From assembly GCA_023957125.1 (NCBI GenBank), contig JAMLHL010000027.1, forward strand, positions 1 through 53,649: DNA of 53,649 bases, read 5' to 3'. This DNA comes from Chitinophagaceae bacterium. GTDB taxonomy: Bacteria > Bacteroidota > Bacteroidia > Chitinophagales > Chitinophagaceae. The notes beneath the pieces are model-generated. The model saw only the letters and a program-made list of their open reading frames with translations. It made no database searches and had not been told where the DNA came from. How positions within the stretch are numbered: position 1 is the stretch's first letter; the number at the start of each line of letters is the position of its first letter. The translations under genes were made by a program, and so were the position numbers. This document shows, one piece after another, positions 16,549 through 24,659 of this stretch.

Positions 16549-17307
16549 ATGGAGCCTATTATAGATTTAAAAGATCAGATCGTGTTAATAACCGGCGGCG
16601 GAACCGGTATCGGCTTTGGGATTGCGGAACAGATGACCGGCCAGGGTGCAAAGGTGATCCTTACCGGCAGAAGAGAAAGTGTATTGCTGGAAGCAAAGAA
16701 TAAATTGGGTGAAAATTGTTTTTACCGGGTGAATGATATTACGGATAAGAAAAAACACCACGGGTTGATCCGGGAGATTGAGAGTAATATCGGACCCATT
16801 ACCACCCTCGTTAATAATGCGGGCTTGCATGCTAAGAAACCTTCTGTGGATATTACCGATGAAGAATTTGAGCAGGTGATGAACACCAATACCAATGCGG
16901 TGTTTTCACTAACCCGTGAAGCGCTCCGTTTCATGCTTCCGAGAAAAAAAGGCAACGTGATTTTCATCAGTTCCATGACGGCTATCTATGGATTACCCCA
17001 GGTGGTGGCTTATAGTTCTTCCAAATCGGCCCTGTTGGGAATGACCCGCACGCTGGCTATGGAATATTCTTCGCTGGGCATCCGTTTCAATGCGGTAGCG
17101 CCTGGGTTTATAGAATCCCGGATGTTCAGAAAGATCATGGAAAAGGACCCGGAGAGAGAACAACGGATATTAAGGAGAACGCCTGCGGGAAGATTTGGAA
17201 CGCCCGAAGATGTGGGAAAGGCAGTTGCTTTTTTGGCTTCGGATGCGGCTTCCTTTATTACAGGGATTTGTTTGCCGGTAGATGGAGGAAATTCAATCGG
17301 GTTTTAA
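16549..17307 (+). CDS. SDR-family dehydrogenase, gluconate/mannonate dehydrogenase-like
   Basis: A 252-aa classical short-chain dehydrogenase. It has the cofactor motif TGGGTGIGFG, NNAG at the end of beta-4, and the catalytic Ser-Tyr-Lys set in ISSMTAIYG and AYSSSK. The C-terminus has the usual LPVDGGNSIGF. It lies 15 bp after the transporter and 47 bp before mannonate dehydratase. By analogy with SDR-type fructuronate reductases found next to uxuA in Firmicutes, it may interconvert fructuronate and mannonate. Substrate is inferred from context only. Confidence 0.8.
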   Translation: MEPIIDLKDQIVLITGGGTGIGFGIAEQMTGQGAKVILTGRRESVLLEAKNKLGENCFYRVNDITDKKKHHGLIREIESNIGPITTLVNNAGLHAKKPSVDITDEEFEQVMNTNTNAVFSLTREALRFMLPRKKGNVIFISSMTAIYGLPQVVAYSSSKSALLGMTRTLAMEYSSLGIRFNAVAPGFIESRMFRKIMEKDPEREQRILRRTPAGRFGTPEDVGKAVAFLASDAASFITGICLPVDGGNSIGF

Positions 17308-17354
17308 GAAGGACAGAGATAGACTTTAGGTTGTAAATAAATTAAAAATTACAT

Positions 17355-18410
17355 ATGAAACTGGGACTTGGATTATATCAGCATCAACTTAAGAAAGCGA
17401 ATTATGACTTTGCAAAGCAATGTGGGTGCACGCATTTGGTGGTTCATTTGGTGGACTATTTTAATTTAAGAGAGAGCGCCAAAGGCGAGGGACAGCCGAT
17501 AGGCGGAGAGGGCGGATGGGGAAGAGCCGGTGGCTCCGATCAGTTGTGGGAAGAAGACTCGTTGAAGAGGCTGAGAAAAGAGATCAATGATGCCGGTTTG
17601 GAACTGGAAGCCATAGAGAATTTTGATCCCGCCCATTGGTATGATGTATTGTTGGATGGTCCGGAGAAGAAAAAGCAGATTGAAAGATTGAAACAGATCA
17701 TCAGGAATATCGGTCGGGCAGGCATTCCCGTTATGGGCTATAATTTTAGCCTGGCAGGAGTGAGCAGCAGGATCAACGGAAAGTTCGCGAGGGGAGGGGC
17801 CGAATCGGTGGGTATGGACGGGGTGGATGAACGTCCTGTACCGAATGGCATGGTATGGAATATGGTTTATGATACGGAAGCCAAGCCCGGTAATTTACCC
17901 GCCGTTTCTTATGAAGAGTTGTGGAACAGGTTATCGTATTTCCTGAACGAGCTTCTGCCCGTTGCGGAAAATGAAGGGGTAAAATTAGCCGCGCATCCGG
18001 ATGATCCGCCTATGCCCTATGTGAGGCAAACACCCCGTTTGGTGTATCAACCCTCGTTGTATAGAAAACTGTTGGACCTGGTTGCGAGTGAAAGCAATAA
18101 GCTGGAATATTGTTTAGGCTCCCTGCAGGAGATGACCGAAGGCAACGTGTATGAAGCCACAGAAGCCTATGCTAAAGACATTGCCTATATTCATTTCAGG
18201 AATGTAAAAGGGAAAGTGCCTCATTATTACGAAGTATTTTTAGATGAAGGGGATATTGATATGGTGAGGATCCTGAAAATCCTGAAAGAAAAAGATTTCC
18301 GGGGTGTGCTCATTCCCGACCATACGCCTCAGATGAGCTGCGATGCTCCCTGGCATGCCGGCATGGCTTATGCATTGGGCTACATGAAAGCGCTGTTGAA
18401 AGTGATCTGA
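17355..18410 (+). CDS. uxuA: Mannonate dehydratase
   Basis: A 351-aa TIM-barrel enzyme that dehydrates D-mannonate to 2-keto-3-deoxy-D-gluconate. Family motifs include KLAAHPDDPPMP, the metal-site region YIHFRNVKG and LIPDHTPQM near the C-terminus. It is somewhat shorter than the ~394-aa E. coli enzyme. It closes the four-gene cluster, which lacks recognisable uronate isomerase (uxaC), KDG kinase and KDPG aldolase genes. Confidence 0.88.
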   Translation: MKLGLGLYQHQLKKANYDFAKQCGCTHLVVHLVDYFNLRESAKGEGQPIGGEGGWGRAGGSDQLWEEDSLKRLRKEINDAGLELEAIENFDPAHWYDVLLDGPEKKKQIERLKQIIRNIGRAGIPVMGYNFSLAGVSSRINGKFARGGAESVGMDGVDERPVPNGMVWNMVYDTEAKPGNLPAVSYEELWNRLSYFLNELLPVAENEGVKLAAHPDDPPMPYVRQTPRLVYQPSLYRKLLDLVASESNKLEYCLGSLQEMTEGNVYEATEAYAKDIAYIHFRNVKGKVPHYYEVFLDEGDIDMVRILKILKEKDFRGVLIPDHTPQMSCDAPWHAGMAYALGYMKALLKVI

Positions 18411-18467
18411 TCACCATGCTTTCAAGCCTTTGATCCACATACAAAAAATTCATCAGCAGTAAGAATC

Positions 18468-18508
18468 AAAAAAAGCCAATATTGAATCATGAGGATCCAA
18501 TATTGACT
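18468..18508 (-). terminator. Rho-independent terminator of the T9SS protein gene
   Basis: On the minus strand an 11-bp stem (18498-18508 with 18474-18484, one G-U pair) closes a 13-nt loop and is followed at once by seven T residues (the A-run 18468-18474 on the plus strand). It lies 34 bp after the stop codon of the minus-strand gene. The plus-strand side has only three T residues, so it mainly serves the minus strand. Confidence 0.7.
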
Positions 18509-18541
18509 TTAAACGAAACGTTGTAATTGGTTTTTCCGGTT

Positions 18542-20212
18542 TTACTGTTTTAATAATTTTATCGCATCTATCGTGCCATCTTTATTGACTACCTGTAATA
18601 AATAAATTCCGTTTTGCAATTGTTGAATATTAAGATTAAATAGTCCTGCCTGGTTCTGGGCTGGCGCGTATTTCATTACTACCTGGCCGTTGGTTGCTAC
18701 AATATTGATCCCGGCTATGGCTTTTCCGTTTTGAATATGGATCTCGTTCCTGGCAGGGTTGGGATATACTTTTAATGGCGACTCAGCACTGCATGCCGTT
18801 CTAACGGACCGTACTTCGGTACTGGAGTATTTTCCATCAAAATCCACCTGGGTAATCCTGTAATAATTGGTTCCGGCGAATGGCGCCTTATCGGTGAACC
18901 GGTAGGTTTGGGTAGTGTTGCTGTTGCCTGCTGCTTTCACCTGCCCGATAATTTCAAATGCGGTTCCGTTGCTGCTGCGTTCCACATTAAAATGGCTGTT
19001 GTTTTGTTCCATACCGGTCTGCCATTCCAGTAAGGCCTTACAGCCATCGGCTTTAGCGGTGAAGGAGATAAAGGATACCGGCAGAATAATGTTAGCTGTG
19101 CTTCCAATGGCAATGGCGGTAATGAGTTTTCCGCCGGGGATGATACCCGAGAGCGTGGAGCCTTTGGTGAGTCCGCTGGCTCCGGTATTGCCGAGTTTGA
19201 TCCATTGATTGTTTATAGGATCGTAACCCATAAGCCGCAGATCGGCAGCGGTAAATCCGCTATAATTTAAATTAAGCGCAGGGATAGCAACGGTAATGGT
19301 TTGATCTTCCATCAGGGTACCCGCTCCCATAAAAACAAGTCCCGAAGGGTTTTCTTCAGTGGCATCCAATACATGCCAGTCCCAAAACCCAACGGGAACA
19401 ATTCCCTCTATTCCACTTTCGAGATGGGCCGGATCTGTTGGATTAAGTTCCAATTGGGTAGGATCATCGGTGGTATTAGGGTCGCCGTCTATCCAGCCCA
19501 CGGTTATTGATTTCAGCGCGTCCTCAAATTCCCCCTGTCTTCTCAGGGGATAAACGGCGTTGGCATTACCCACCGGGAAGGTGAAATCGCCACTGTGTCC
19601 TACCGGTAAATTATTTCCTTCAGGATAATTGATCTCGCTCACAAATCCGTCCACATGTTGGACGTCCGTCAATCCTCCGCTATAGAACGAATTGTTTACA
19701 AATACGATGGCTCCGTTCACCGGTTCTAATCTCGCGGTGGTGGTTATCCCGTTATTGAAGAATAGAGCTGCCCCAATCATGATACCTCCCGATACCTCGC
19801 CATACGCTATAAATTCTCCCTGGCGGGTATTGGTGATGCGCATAACGTTACCGGCGCCTATATCAAAATGAACCGTATCAAACACAATTATTCCCTGGGT
19901 TCCCGCAATTTCATTGGTACCGGTGTTTAAAAAATAGTCACTATTGGTGCTGGTGGTGCCGAATGGGGTCGGAAATGGGCCTTCGTTAAACTGTGTCAGC
20001 CAGGCGCCGCCGTTATTGACCGTAAAAAGCGGGTTCAGATGATTATACCGTACATCGCCTTTGCGGATGGTGATATCCGGCACCTGGGTGCCGCCATTAT
20101 CCGGCACGTCATTGTGGGTCCCGGCTGGTATTTCTCCAGCGGGGATAAGGTGTTGGCCTCTCGTAAGGGACGTGCATATCATTGCGGCGATCAAAAGTAA
20201 AAATGGCTTCAT
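18542..20212 (-). CDS. Secreted protein with type IX secretion type A sorting domain
   Basis: A 556-aa exported protein with a Sec signal ending near TRGQ. Residues about 20-370 form a region rich in Gly, Asn and Thr that I cannot assign. Residues about 380-470 resemble a fibronectin-like module (WQTGMEQNNSHFNVERSSNG and YYRITQVDFDGKYS). The last ~80 residues are a Por_Secre_tail sorting domain starting at LKVYPNPARNEIHI and ending with basic residues. This predicts outer-membrane passage by the type IX system and surface attachment or release. It stands alone with its own terminator. Confidence 0.82.
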   Translation of the reverse strand: MKPFLLLIAAMICTSLTRGQHLIPAGEIPAGTHNDVPDNGGTQVPDITIRKGDVRYNHLNPLFTVNNGGAWLTQFNEGPFPTPFGTTSTNSDYFLNTGTNEIAGTQGIIVFDTVHFDIGAGNVMRITNTRQGEFIAYGEVSGGIMIGAALFFNNGITTTARLEPVNGAIVFVNNSFYSGGLTDVQHVDGFVSEINYPEGNNLPVGHSGDFTFPVGNANAVYPLRRQGEFEDALKSITVGWIDGDPNTTDDPTQLELNPTDPAHLESGIEGIVPVGFWDWHVLDATEENPSGLVFMGAGTLMEDQTITVAIPALNLNYSGFTAADLRLMGYDPINNQWIKLGNTGASGLTKGSTLSGIIPGGKLITAIAIGSTANIILPVSFISFTAKADGCKALLEWQTGMEQNNSHFNVERSSNGTAFEIIGQVKAAGNSNTTQTYRFTDKAPFAGTNYYRITQVDFDGKYSSTEVRSVRTACSAESPLKVYPNPARNEIHIQNGKAIAGINIVATNGQVVMKYAPAQNQAGLFNLNIQQLQNGIYLLQVVNKDGTIDAIKLLKQ

Positions 20213-20429
20213 GAACGAAAAGTTTAAATTCGAATCAATCGGCGTTTCTTAAAGTTGCATACTTTGGTAATCGGTAGAATAAAGGAAATGTATTAAAAAG
20301 CAAAATTCTGAAAGGTGATTATTCAGGAGAGGATTCTGAAGGGTAATGGCCGTTAGGATGTTGGAATAATTCCGTACCGTAATCCGGAGGCGTGAAGGTA
20401 CAACTCTTAATCAATTCACAATAGCATTG

Positions 20430-20446
20430 GCAATAAAATTTATTGC
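20430..20446. promoter_or_regulatory. Perfect 17-bp dyad in the T9SS gene upstream region
   Basis: GCAATAAA and TTTATTGC flank a single central A. It lies about 220 bp upstream of the T9SS protein gene. It is a candidate operator for an unknown dimeric regulator; function is not shown. Confidence 0.3.
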
Positions 20447-20608
20447 AAACCACCCGGAATATATAGGGTAACAGAAAGGAAAGGGTTTGGAAGGTGGTTT
20501 GTTTATACAAAAAACGATTATAACAAGTTGATTATAAATGGATAATATAACGATTGATCTGAATTGTCAAATGATAAATTTTCACTATCGGGTTGCGCGG
20601 TAAACACG

Positions 20609-20641
20609 AATAAGCCGGTTTCGTATCGAAACCGGCTTATT
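20609..20641 (-). terminator. Long hairpin downstream of the pyrophosphatase gene
   Basis: A 15-bp perfect stem (20609-20623 with 20627-20641) closes a 3-nt loop, 20 bp past the stop codon of the minus-strand pyrophosphatase gene. The stem itself ends in an A/T-rich tip, but no extended T-run follows, so termination strength is uncertain. Confidence 0.6.
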
Positions 20642-20660
20642 ATCTGAAGAAGGGATAATC

Positions 20661-22874
20661 TTATTTTGTATGGTTCACAGGCGAGGTGGTAGTTACAACC
20701 TGTTCTATCGCCGGTTTTTCCGCACCGGCAGCATTGTCCGGCTTGGTATTATAAATTTGCGCCAGGCTGGGCGCTATTACCAGGGAAACAATAGACATCA
20801 GTTTGATCAGGATGTTCATTGAAGGTCCGGAAGTATCTTTGAACGGGTCTCCCACCGTATCTCCTGTTACGGATGCTTTGTGCGGTTCGGATTTTTTATA
20901 AAAGGTTTCACCGCCGATCTCCACTCCTTTTTCAAAAGATTTCTTGGCATTGTCCCATGCACCTCCGGCATTGTTCTGGAACATGCCCATCAATACCCCA
21001 CTTACCGTGGCGCCTGCTAAAAAGCCGCCCAACGCCTCCGGTCCGATCAAAAACCCTATGATCAAAGGAGATACGATGGCTACCGTACCGGGCAGCAGCA
21101 TCTTTTTAATGGAGGCATCTGTAGAAATTGCCACACACTTATCATATTCAGGTTTGCCGGTGCCTTCCATTATGCCGGGAATGGTGCGGAACTGACGGCG
21201 CACTTCCTCCACCATGCTCATAGCTGCCTCCCCAACAGCCCGGATAGCGAGAGAAGAAAAAATGAAAGGGATCATCGCCCCCACAAAAAGGGCAGCCAAT
21301 ACTTTAGCATGGTAAATGTCTATCCCATCTATCCCGGCAACACCCACAAAAGCGGCAAATAATGCCAGCGCCGTTAAAGCGGCGGAAGCGATTGCAAACC
21401 CTTTTCCGGTAGCGGCCGTGGTATTCCCTACCGCATCCAGCACGTCTGTTTTTTCACGTACTTCTTTCGGCAGTTCGCACATTTCGGCAATCCCTCCTGC
21501 ATTATCTGCAATAGGACCAAAAGCATCAATCGCTAACTGCATGGCGGTAGTTGCCATCATTCCGGCTGCCGCTATAGCCACGCCGTATAGCCCGGCAAAT
21601 TCATAAGAACCCCAGATACCGCCTGCCAGTACCAGGATGGGTAAAAAGGTGGATTCCATTCCCACGGCAAGACCGCCAATTACATTGGTGGCATGACCGG
21701 TAGAAGATTGCCGGATGATAGATAAAACAGGCCTTTTACCCATAGCGGTATAAAATTCCGTAATAATGCTCATCAATGCGCCCACCACGAGGCCAACGCC
21801 GATGGCACCCAATACCCCCCACTTGGTAAACTCGTGCCCCCTCAGAGACATGGTTTCCGGCAATATCCAGTACACCAGGCCGATAGAAGCCAGAGCGGTG
21901 ATTATAATAGAACCCCAGTTGCCCATATTCAGGGCTTTCTGTACGTTTTGTGTATTGATGCCGGCGCTGTCGCTTACTTTCACAAACCAGGTGCCTACAA
22001 TAGAAAATATGATGCCCACTGCCGCAATCAACATAGGCAGCAGGATGGGCGCCATACCCCCGTAATTGTCTTTCGAAAGGGTCTCCTGTCCCAATACCAT
22101 CGTGGCCAGCACGGTAGCCACATAGGAGCCAAAAAGGTCGGCGCCCATTCCGGCCACATCGCCTACATTATCGCCCACATTATCGGCTATAGTTGCAGGA
22201 TTGCGGGGATCATCTTCCGGGATACCGGCTTCCACTTTTCCTACCAGGTCAGCACCCACATCAGCAGCCTTGGTGTAAATCCCTCCTCCAACACGTGCAA
22301 ACAAGGCGATGCTTTCAGCGCCCAGGGAAAACCCGGTAAGCACTTCAATAGCTTTTAGCATTGCATGGTTGTATTCAACAGTATTGGGTTCAATACCACT
22401 TACAAACTGCATATATAAGATGATGAATACACTTCCCAAACCTAAAACTGCCAATCCCGCTACGCCAAGACCCATTACTGATCCTCCGGTGAAGGAAACT
22501 GACAGGGCTTTGCTCAGGCTGGTTTTTGCCGCCTGGGCGGTGCGTACATTGCTTTTGGTGGCTATGCGCATTCCTATATATCCGGCAGTGGCACTAAATA
22601 CCGCGCCTAAAATAAAAGAGATGGCAATGGACCAATGCGAATGGGGATTGGACTGTGCCATAATGCCCAGTAAAATAGCCACAATAACAACGAAATAGGC
22701 TAATATTTTCCATTCGGCTTTCAGAAAGGCCATAGCGCCTTCGGCAATATAATTACTGATCTCCTTCATCCGGTCGGAACCGGCATCCTGCTTCACCACC
22801 CATTTGAATTTCGCGAAAGTATAAAGCAAACCAACCAGCGCCAGCACCGGTACGAGGTAGAACAATTGGTCCAT
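20661..22874 (-). CDS. hppA: Membrane-bound ion-translocating pyrophosphatase
   Basis: A 737-aa polytopic inner-membrane enzyme that couples hydrolysis of pyrophosphate to H+ and/or Na+ export. The substrate/Mg site is DDPRNPATIADNVGDNVGD, and the second acidic cluster is in AFGPIADNAGGIAEM. The motif GNTTAATGKG has Ala where K+-independent enzymes carry Lys, so it belongs to the K+-dependent class; this comes from knowledge of the family. Whether it pumps Na+, H+ or both cannot be decided by eye. The NAD(P)HX repair gene lies 80 bp upstream on the same strand, and a TATTTTTG box lies in that gap. Confidence 0.96.
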   Translation of the reverse strand: MDQLFYLVPVLALVGLLYTFAKFKWVVKQDAGSDRMKEISNYIAEGAMAFLKAEWKILAYFVVIVAILLGIMAQSNPHSHWSIAISFILGAVFSATAGYIGMRIATKSNVRTAQAAKTSLSKALSVSFTGGSVMGLGVAGLAVLGLGSVFIILYMQFVSGIEPNTVEYNHAMLKAIEVLTGFSLGAESIALFARVGGGIYTKAADVGADLVGKVEAGIPEDDPRNPATIADNVGDNVGDVAGMGADLFGSYVATVLATMVLGQETLSKDNYGGMAPILLPMLIAAVGIIFSIVGTWFVKVSDSAGINTQNVQKALNMGNWGSIIITALASIGLVYWILPETMSLRGHEFTKWGVLGAIGVGLVVGALMSIITEFYTAMGKRPVLSIIRQSSTGHATNVIGGLAVGMESTFLPILVLAGGIWGSYEFAGLYGVAIAAAGMMATTAMQLAIDAFGPIADNAGGIAEMCELPKEVREKTDVLDAVGNTTAATGKGFAIASAALTALALFAAFVGVAGIDGIDIYHAKVLAALFVGAMIPFIFSSLAIRAVGEAAMSMVEEVRRQFRTIPGIMEGTGKPEYDKCVAISTDASIKKMLLPGTVAIVSPLIIGFLIGPEALGGFLAGATVSGVLMGMFQNNAGGAWDNAKKSFEKGVEIGGETFYKKSEPHKASVTGDTVGDPFKDTSGPSMNILIKLMSIVSLVIAPSLAQIYNTKPDNAAGAEKPAIEQVVTTTSPVNHTK

Positions 22875-22911
22875 AAACGTTAAGTTCTTATAAGTTATGT
22901 TTTTGGGACGG

Positions 22912-22919
22912 CAAAAATA
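22912..22919 (-). promoter_or_regulatory. -7 box upstream of hppA
   Basis: TATTTTTG on the minus strand, an exact TAnnTTTG match, 37 bp before the hppA start codon. No TTTG is found 19-21 bp further upstream. A second, weaker box (TATTTTTA) lies about 20 bp upstream. Confidence 0.35.
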
Positions 22920-22954
22920 GGGGTTTCAGACCTAAAAATAGTATTTAGCATAAA

Positions 22955-24460
22955 TTAACCCCGTTTTACCTGTACAAATGCTTCGGGAAGGAAGCGGATG
23001 AGATCACCTGCAATAAGAGACGCTTCTCCCATTGCTTCGGAAGCTATATCGCCAGCCATCCCATGTAAAAAAACGCCGGTCAGCACCACCTGCTCAGTAT
23101 TGGCGTTTTGAGCGTATAAGCCGAGCAGGATACCCGTTAGCACATCTCCGCTGCCTGCAGTGGCCATTCCGGGATTGCCTGTAGGATTAAAATAACCCTT
23201 CCCTTCGGGAGTTGCGATGAAGGTATATCTTCCTTTTAACACAATAAATACCTGCAATGCCCGGGCTTTTTCCAGGGCCAGTTGAAGCCGGTGGAAGTCG
23301 TTGGCGGCAGTACCAAACAGTTTTTCAAACTCCTTTGGATGAGGGGTGAGAATGGTATTTTGGGGAAGTTTCCGGTAAAGCTCCGGTTGGGTTGAAAGCA
23401 GGTTCAATCCGTCGGCATCAATAATAAGGCGGGAAGGATTTTTATCCAGTACGGTTTCCAGTACCGCTAAGCCCGACTTATCCTGTCCCATTCCCGGACC
23501 AATGGCATATGCCTGATAATCATTTCGGAAACTTACAGCGCTAAGATGATTTTTATTAATTCCTGTTATACACATGGCTTCGGGCACCGTGGTTTGCATG
23601 ATCTGGTATCCACATCCGGGAATATAACAGGTTAGTTTACCCGCGCCACTGCGCATACAGGCCCGCGCTCCGAGTACCGCTGCCCCCATCATACCGTGGC
23701 TTCCGGCTATCAAAGCAACGCTGCCATAGGTACCCTTATGCGAGAAGGGGGGTCTTGGGGAAATGCCAGGCCGGATGGCAGGCTCTTCTATGATCTCGAA
23801 ACCGGCGTTTGTATCCTCATAGTATTGCCGCGCCAACCCGATATCCAGCACCTGTATGCTACCGGTGTATTTTGCATTTTCCGGTAGCAAAAATGCCAGT
23901 TTCAGTTGTTGAAAGGTAAGTGTGAAGGTGGATTGAATGATCGTGTTGCCGAGCGAGCTTTTATCCGCGAAGAGTCCGCTGGGCATATCTATAGCAATTA
24001 CCGGGGCTCCGGAGCGATTGATATGCGCCACCAATTTTCCGGCAAGTCCTTCTAAGGGACGGTTAAGTCCGTAACCAAACAGGGCATCTATAACCATTGC
24101 CGGTGCCGCAATGGGTGTAAACCGGTTTTCTTCTTCCAGTAGTTCTATCTGCGTTGTACAAGCCTGGAGCCGCGCCAGGTTGGTAATGAAATCGGCGGAA
24201 TTCATTCCGGTATGCCCGAGGATAAATACTGATACCGTTTTGTTTCGCCGGATCAACATCCTGGCGATGGCCAGTCCGTCCCCGCCGTTGTTGCCGGGTC
24301 CGCAGAACACGCTGTATTTCTGATGATCCGGAAATTTTGCAATGATCCAGTCGCAGCACCGCGCAGCGGCTCTTTCCATCAGATCAATGGAAGCCAAAGG
24401 CTCGTTCTGTATGGTATATTGATCCCATTGCCTGATTTGTTCGGCAGAAAATAGTTTCAT
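22955..24460 (-). CDS. nnr: Bifunctional NAD(P)HX epimerase/dehydratase
   Basis: A 501-aa two-domain repair enzyme. The N-terminal YjeF_N epimerase domain (about 1-210; FCGPGNNGGDGLAIARML) converts R- to S-NAD(P)HX. The C-terminal ribokinase-like dehydratase domain (about 225-495; GSHGMMGAAVLGARACMRSG, ending with NPGMATAGSGDVLTGILLG) restores NAD(P)H using ATP or ADP. Length matches full bacterial fusions. The gene is followed by hppA at 80 bp and preceded by a repeat-rich spacer. Confidence 0.95.
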   Translation of the reverse strand: MKLFSAEQIRQWDQYTIQNEPLASIDLMERAAARCCDWIIAKFPDHQKYSVFCGPGNNGGDGLAIARMLIRRNKTVSVFILGHTGMNSADFITNLARLQACTTQIELLEEENRFTPIAAPAMVIDALFGYGLNRPLEGLAGKLVAHINRSGAPVIAIDMPSGLFADKSSLGNTIIQSTFTLTFQQLKLAFLLPENAKYTGSIQVLDIGLARQYYEDTNAGFEIIEEPAIRPGISPRPPFSHKGTYGSVALIAGSHGMMGAAVLGARACMRSGAGKLTCYIPGCGYQIMQTTVPEAMCITGINKNHLSAVSFRNDYQAYAIGPGMGQDKSGLAVLETVLDKNPSRLIIDADGLNLLSTQPELYRKLPQNTILTPHPKEFEKLFGTAANDFHRLQLALEKARALQVFIVLKGRYTFIATPEGKGYFNPTGNPGMATAGSGDVLTGILLGLYAQNANTEQVVLTGVFLHGMAGDIASEAMGEASLIAGDLIRFLPEAFVQVKRG

Positions 24461-24509
24461 GAAAACGCTGCTTGGAGCAGTAAAGTTAGGGAAATCGGAG
24501 GTAGCGGGT

Positions 24510-24648
24510 CTCAGGTATGGGGTGTCAGGTATGGGGTGTCAGGTGTCAGGTGTGAGGTATGAGGTATGAGGTATGAGCCGTCAGTATTAACCTGAAACCT
24601 ATAACCTATAACCTATAACCTATAACCTGAAACCTATAACCTGATACC
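24510..24648. repeat. Heptamer repeat tract with self-complementary arms
   Basis: The left arm (about 24510-24575) is built of AGGTATG/AGGTGTC-like 7-mers. The right arm (about 24589-24646) is built of ACCTATA/ACCTGAA-like 7-mers, the approximate reverse complement. Together they can fold into one long imperfect hairpin. The tract sits in the 199-bp gap between the serine hydrolase gene and nnr. Confidence 0.8.
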
Positions 24649-24659
24649 TTCCCTCCCAT

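Larger units (their letters stand above)
20213..20660. other. 448-bp spacer with a dyad and a strong hairpin
   Basis: Between the T9SS protein gene (start at 20212) and the pyrophosphatase gene (end at 20661), both minus. It holds a perfect 17-bp dyad at 20430-20446 and a 15-bp stem at 20609-20641, annotated separately. A 63-codon minus-strand frame at 20319-20510 has no recognisable features and is not called. Confidence 0.5.

Noticed and set aside
20319..20510. 63-codon minus-strand frame in the spacer before hppA
   Set aside because: No motif, no start-site support, and it covers the 17-bp dyad.
24510..24648. Heptamer tract as a telomere-like end or CRISPR
   Set aside because: The units are too variable, there are no unique spacers, and intact genes lie on both sides.
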